Assembly (NCBI GenBank): GCA_021014325.1
Contig: CM037474.1
Location: 6,303,130 to 6,367,129 of the forward strand
From: Plazaster borealis
Taxonomy: Eukaryota > Echinodermata > Asteroidea > Forcipulatida > Labidiasteridae
Reading direction: 5' to 3'
Length of the DNA: 64,000 nt
Part shown: one piece after another, positions 60,262 to 64,000 of the stretch
Numbering within the stretch: position 1 is the stretch's first letter
Layout: every line of letters starts with the position of its first letter
Translations under genes and position numbers: made by a program
The notes under the pieces: model-generated
What the model saw: the letters and a program-made list of their open reading frames with translations, nothing else
The model's database searches: none
What the model was told of the DNA's origin: nothing

Positions 60262-61722
60262 CAGTACGCCCTCTAGTGACCAAAGATTTGTACAGTAAAC
60301 TAAAATGCAATCAAACAAGGAAGGCTGGCCTTCTGGGTTTGAAGTGTGGTGTATTTGTATCCAATGTCTTCAGTTGTGTCCTGTGACACAACTAGTTTTC
60401 ATTATTTGTACTGAGGTAACTTTTTTTTTTTTATATTCTGTACGGACGGAGATTTCAACTTCTTTATGACCCTTGGGATTCAAATATCATTTTAAGTCTG
60501 GGTTTACGTGTGATTGTTGTGTGGATAAACCTCCACACACACACACAAAATGAATATTCATGATTGTTGTTCCTTCCACATGGTCCCAGGTTCACCTCCA
60601 GTTAGATTGGCCTCCATTTGCCATTGCTTCGAATAACATGTTAGGTTTGGACTAGAAGTTCGTTACACCCTTTATTTCACCTGGGAAGGTTTAGCTGTCT
60701 GTTATACCACATGCATGGAGATGTGTGCCTTTGTTGATGTGCTGGGTGTCACGGGCCAAATGACTGTAGTGTGACCATAAATCATGTAGGTATTCACCCT
60801 TTGATTTGCTCTGCCCTTGGTATATCAGATATATGAGAACAATATGGGAACATAATTGGGGGCTAGTGACCCTAATTACATGTATGGTTGCTTTTTCCAC
60901 ACACATGCATTAGTGTATAATTTGAAACCATTCATGGCTTGCAGGGTCGAAATCACATTCTTCAATACATTTTGGGTCATGGCTGTCTATCAAATAACCG
61001 ACTTTCATTTAAGTAACAGACTTTAAAAAAAAGTGATTTTGGTGAAGGCAACACTTAAAATATTCACCAATAGTTGGTGACTTTAATAAGCAAGTTTTTG
61101 ACTTCTCTAATTCAGGTAAAAAATACCTAAAATGACTAATCGTGATTTTGATGGTAATTAGTGCACTTTTTCGTCATTCACAACTCTTGTATACTCTACT
61201 CTTTTTGATATATACTTACAATTGTGGTTAACAGTTTTATATGGAAAGTGAATGGCACATTTACTTCAATTGCATTCCTATTAGCCAAAATAGCCACCCC
61301 CCCCTTTCTTGTTCTTTCTTGAGCTTTTGAAAATTGGGCACCGTTTAATCTGAAACTTGTTTTCTATCAAAATTGTGATGTGTACTACATGTTAATAATG
61401 TGAGATGGGTTGTTTATGAATATTCATGGGCACATGGTTAGTCTGGTATGGTGTGTTAAGGATGTAAACAATATTAATCTTAATCAGTTATTGTTATGAG
61501 TATTGTTTGCAAACTCCCCTAAATGGAAATGGTTTTTGAGTAGATCCACGCTAAGGTGGTAACATGTTTCTTACTCCACGTGGACAGCTGTGAGTGGTGT
61601 GCAAATGGTCTTCTATTTGATTGATGAATACCCTTATTTGCATGACACACTTTAAAGGGTATTTACTGTTGATGGTTATAAAAGAATAGTTATGCAGTAT
61701 ACTCTAAACATACTATAACTAC

Positions 61723-61896
61723 TTAAAGGGGCTGTGTCGTCATGATCAAAGCAGGCCTGTGGCTGTAACATGGAATTATGAACTCTCCATAGAGTTGATA
61801 CGGAAGTTAGGGCAAGGAGTTAGTGAGTACATGAGAGTTCGAAATGCAATGTACAGCCACAGGCCTGCTTTGATCATGACGACACAGCCCCTTTAA
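61723..61896. mobile_element. TTAA-j element with perfect 45-bp inverted repeats
   Basis: Begins TTAAAGGGGCTGTGTCGTCA at 61723 and ends with the exact complement at 61896; arms 61723-61767 and 61852-61896 match at all 45 positions. The 84-bp centre is unrelated. It lies in the presumed 3' UTR. Confidence 0.85.
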
Positions 61897-62812
61897 CTTA
61901 CTTTAATGGTAAATTTCAAATTTTCTATATCCAAACTATTATTCAAGTAAAACTTTTGAGTGGATTTACAGTTCGAGTGAAAATCACACATTAATGAGTG
62001 AAACTTTTTTAGTCCATTGCAATTCAAGTGAAAATTTTGCTTTTCTGTCTTAAGATCAGCTGTTTTGCAAAGGACAAGTAGGATTGTTTCAAACTCATAA
62101 TTTGTTCTTTCTTAACCTTAAGTTGGTAAACTTTGCAACAAATATAACTGCACAAAAAGGACATACGATGTTTTTAAGATAATTCCTCTTTGTTTAAAAT
62201 ATGTTGAAATCGGAATGAATGCAGATGGTGTGTTACTTCACTGAGAAGTTTGACAAGAGCTCTCTTTTTAAGAAACTAGTTTTTGTTTGAAGATCTAGAT
62301 AATTGATGGATAATTGTGTATATTTTGGATGTGTGCCTTTGTGTTGCTGAGGGTTGACAATCAGAGAGACAGTGAGTTATTGTACTATTGTGTTTTCATT
62401 GTCGTCTTTGACAATATCAGTTTCTGTACATATCTCTGGTCAGGAGAAATATTTATTTTTTAATGTTGTTGCTAATATGCCAAATTGAAGGGTGTTTATA
62501 ACGATTATCTGTTTGCAGTGGTTTCCAATTTATTTATTTTTAGGGTAAGGCCAGCAGGTTTAGTGCATAGGAAAAAACATGTGGGTTTTTTTCTGGGTTT
62601 AGATTTGAATCCAAGATTCTGGTGCTTTTTACAGATTGCTAACCATGATTGCTTCTCACTATCCAGGTGTACAAAGCTGTAGAGTGACATCCATAAATTA
62701 TATCCTCACAGACAACAAAAACGGTAGAAATTTTTGAAATATTTTCAGTCATTCGAAATAATTGAATTTCATTTGTCATGGTTCTAGATTAGGATATAAA
62801 TACAAAATCCAC

Positions 62813-63152
62813 TTAAAGGCCCTGTACACTATTGGTAAGATCGAAAAACACAATGTTCACAGATTCACACATACATAACTTACATGATTTAAAGTAAGTA
62901 ATAATAGAAAGGGTTCCTTAAAATATTTCTGCCTAAAATGCTATCGTTTCTGAGAAATGAGTAAAACAATAGTTTTTATCACGCGCGACAATTTGAAAAA
63001 ACAGAAAACACATAAGGTCTCTTTTCACTATTTTCTTGTGACCTCGATGACCAATTAAGCTCAAACTTTCACAGGTTTGTTTGTTCATGCATATGTTGAA
63101 TCACAAAAAATGTGGACACTGATTTTGAGCTGTTGCCAAAAGTGTACAATAA
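62813..63152. mobile_element. TTAA-c element, right end lost
   Basis: Begins TTAAAGGCCCTGTACACTATTGG and follows the 48405 copy to ccaaaagtgtacaataaag. The closing TTAA is not preserved. Confidence 0.7.
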
Positions 63153-63473
63153 AGCCATATTTTCAAGGGGCAGAAAAACTTCACTTTACTCAATATTTGT
63201 AGGTTTATCCTTTATCTTTTTTTGTGGTTTACTAAAGAACATATTTTTAAATGTTAGTGGGGGTTTCCACGTCCCGCTTTGGACACGATTATTTTGCCTT
63301 TTCCCGTAAAAAAATGGACCGTTCTAATTTGAACTATGACCTATGTTTGAGTTACAAGCAGCTTGTAATTAATTATTCAATTGACCTTAGGTCATTACTA
63401 CAAAGAACAGCAGCTGTAGAGTTCAAGCATTTCAAATATATTCTTCTGTAGTGCACGTCTTTAAACTCTCACA

Positions 63474-63498
63474 AATAAAATGATGATTGTATAATAAA
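63474..63498 (+). promoter_or_regulatory. two polyadenylation signals (AATAAA)
   Basis: AATAAA occurs at 63474-63479 and again at 63493-63498, with T-rich sequence downstream. These are the first canonical signals seen after the stop codon, so they are the best candidates for the 3' end of the gene. Confidence 0.5.
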
Positions 63499-63582
63499 GC
63501 TTTTTGATTATAAACTATTCATATAATGTCTTCCAGCTAGAGGATTAAAGGAATGTAAACCGAAATTGGGGTAGTTTTATTT

Positions 63583-63980
63583 TAGGAAGTAAACATAAAG
63601 ATGAGGTACAGCTTACATAATAAATGATGGCGAAACTTATTACATCAAGAGCGTGCATTTAATAACTGTTTTTTCTGAATTCACGGCCATGTCACATGAG
63701 GCAATTTACAGGCAACCAGTTCCAGGCAATCTCCAATAAGAAAATCCATTCACGTTTCAGTTTTCTCCTTATTTTCTTGGAGATAGTGAGGTACAGCTAG
63801 AAGAATCTCTTTGTGCTGCTGAAGTTTTCCTTGTGCATACAGTGCAGTTGGTTGCCTCCATGTTGCCTTATAAATTGGCCTGTGTTGACATAAACGATGG
63901 TGAAGCTTATTACATCAAGAGCATGCATTTTAAAAACTGGGGTTTTTTAAATTGAGTTTGAACGCTGTACCTTATGTTTA
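63583..63980. mobile_element. possible inverted-repeat element at window end
   Basis: gtaaacataaagatgaggta near 63590 is complemented by taccttatgttta near 63969, and aagcttattacatcaagagc-type sequence occurs twice as a direct repeat (63626-63668 and 63897-63939). Confidence 0.4.
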
Positions 63981-64000
63981 TTGGTTAATGTTTTATTCAT

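Larger units (their letters stand above)
60262..63500 (+). other. CACNA2D3: probable 3' UTR of the alpha-2/delta gene
   Basis: From the stop codon the sequence is AT-rich and non-coding for about 3.2 kb, and the first AATAAA signals I see are at 63474 and 63493. It contains a perfect 45-bp inverted-repeat element (61723-61896) and a TTAA-c element (62813 to about 63152). The true transcript end cannot be fixed without RNA data. Confidence 0.55.

Noticed and set aside
59283..59486. Extra coding exon between CC and DD
   Set aside because: Exons CC and DD already join in phase at a conserved CRK-SYS junction; no acceptor/donor pair or homology supports more sequence.

Overview
The window is animal nuclear DNA. 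It carries one multi-exon gene on the + strand with GT/AG introns, surrounded by dispersed short transposons, tRNA-derived SINEs and minisatellites. The gene encodes a voltage-gated calcium channel alpha-2/delta subunit of the alpha-2/delta-3/4 type. Protein similarity places the organism in the animals. The mix of tRNA-derived SINEs and short inverted-repeat elements looks echinoderm-like (possibly sea star) to me, but that taxonomic guess comes from memory of repeat families and is weak.

Gene layout: 31 coding exons were assembled by eye from 637 to the stop at 60259-60261. Every exon-exon phase is compatible, giving 982 residues in one open frame. The 5' end (signal peptide, VWA_N region and the start of the VWA domain) lies upstream of the window. 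Exons at 637-14983 encode the VWA domain with its DxSGS metal-site motif and ITDG loop. Exons at 21103-45898 encode the first Cache-type region. The exon at 47212-47541 carries a long Ser/Thr/Asn-rich insert. Exons at 50347-60034 encode the second Cache-type region and the Cys-rich C-terminal (delta) part. The last exon (60151-60261) gives a short hydrophobic tail like the GPI-anchor signal of the family. A probable 3' UTR of about 3.2 kb ends near two AATAAA signals at 63474-63498.

Introns: the largest are 14984-21102, 8932-12068 and 27959-37596. They are packed with (i) tRNA-Leu/Ser-like SINEs with A and B boxes on both strands, (ii) several families of 300-560 bp inverted-repeat elements bounded by TTAA, (iii) other MITE-like elements including a hAT-like one, (iv) CR1/L2-like LINE 3' fragments, (v) repeats with a hammerhead-ribozyme-like core, and (vi) four large minisatellites (10001-11690, 39455-41210, 44300-45765, 52480-53245). 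No second protein gene was recognised on either strand; the other open frames are short and mostly lie in repeats.

Most interesting points: a 21-nt candidate microexon that would add a glycosylation sequon inside the VWA domain; a roughly 95-residue insert relative to vertebrate alpha-2/delta-3; TTAA elements whose empty sites can be seen elsewhere in this window; TTAA element families with different ends but shared internal modules, some of which place consensus 5' splice sites in sense orientation; a perfect 45-bp inverted repeat in the 3' UTR; and a tRNA-like segment carried inside a terminal-inverted-repeat element.
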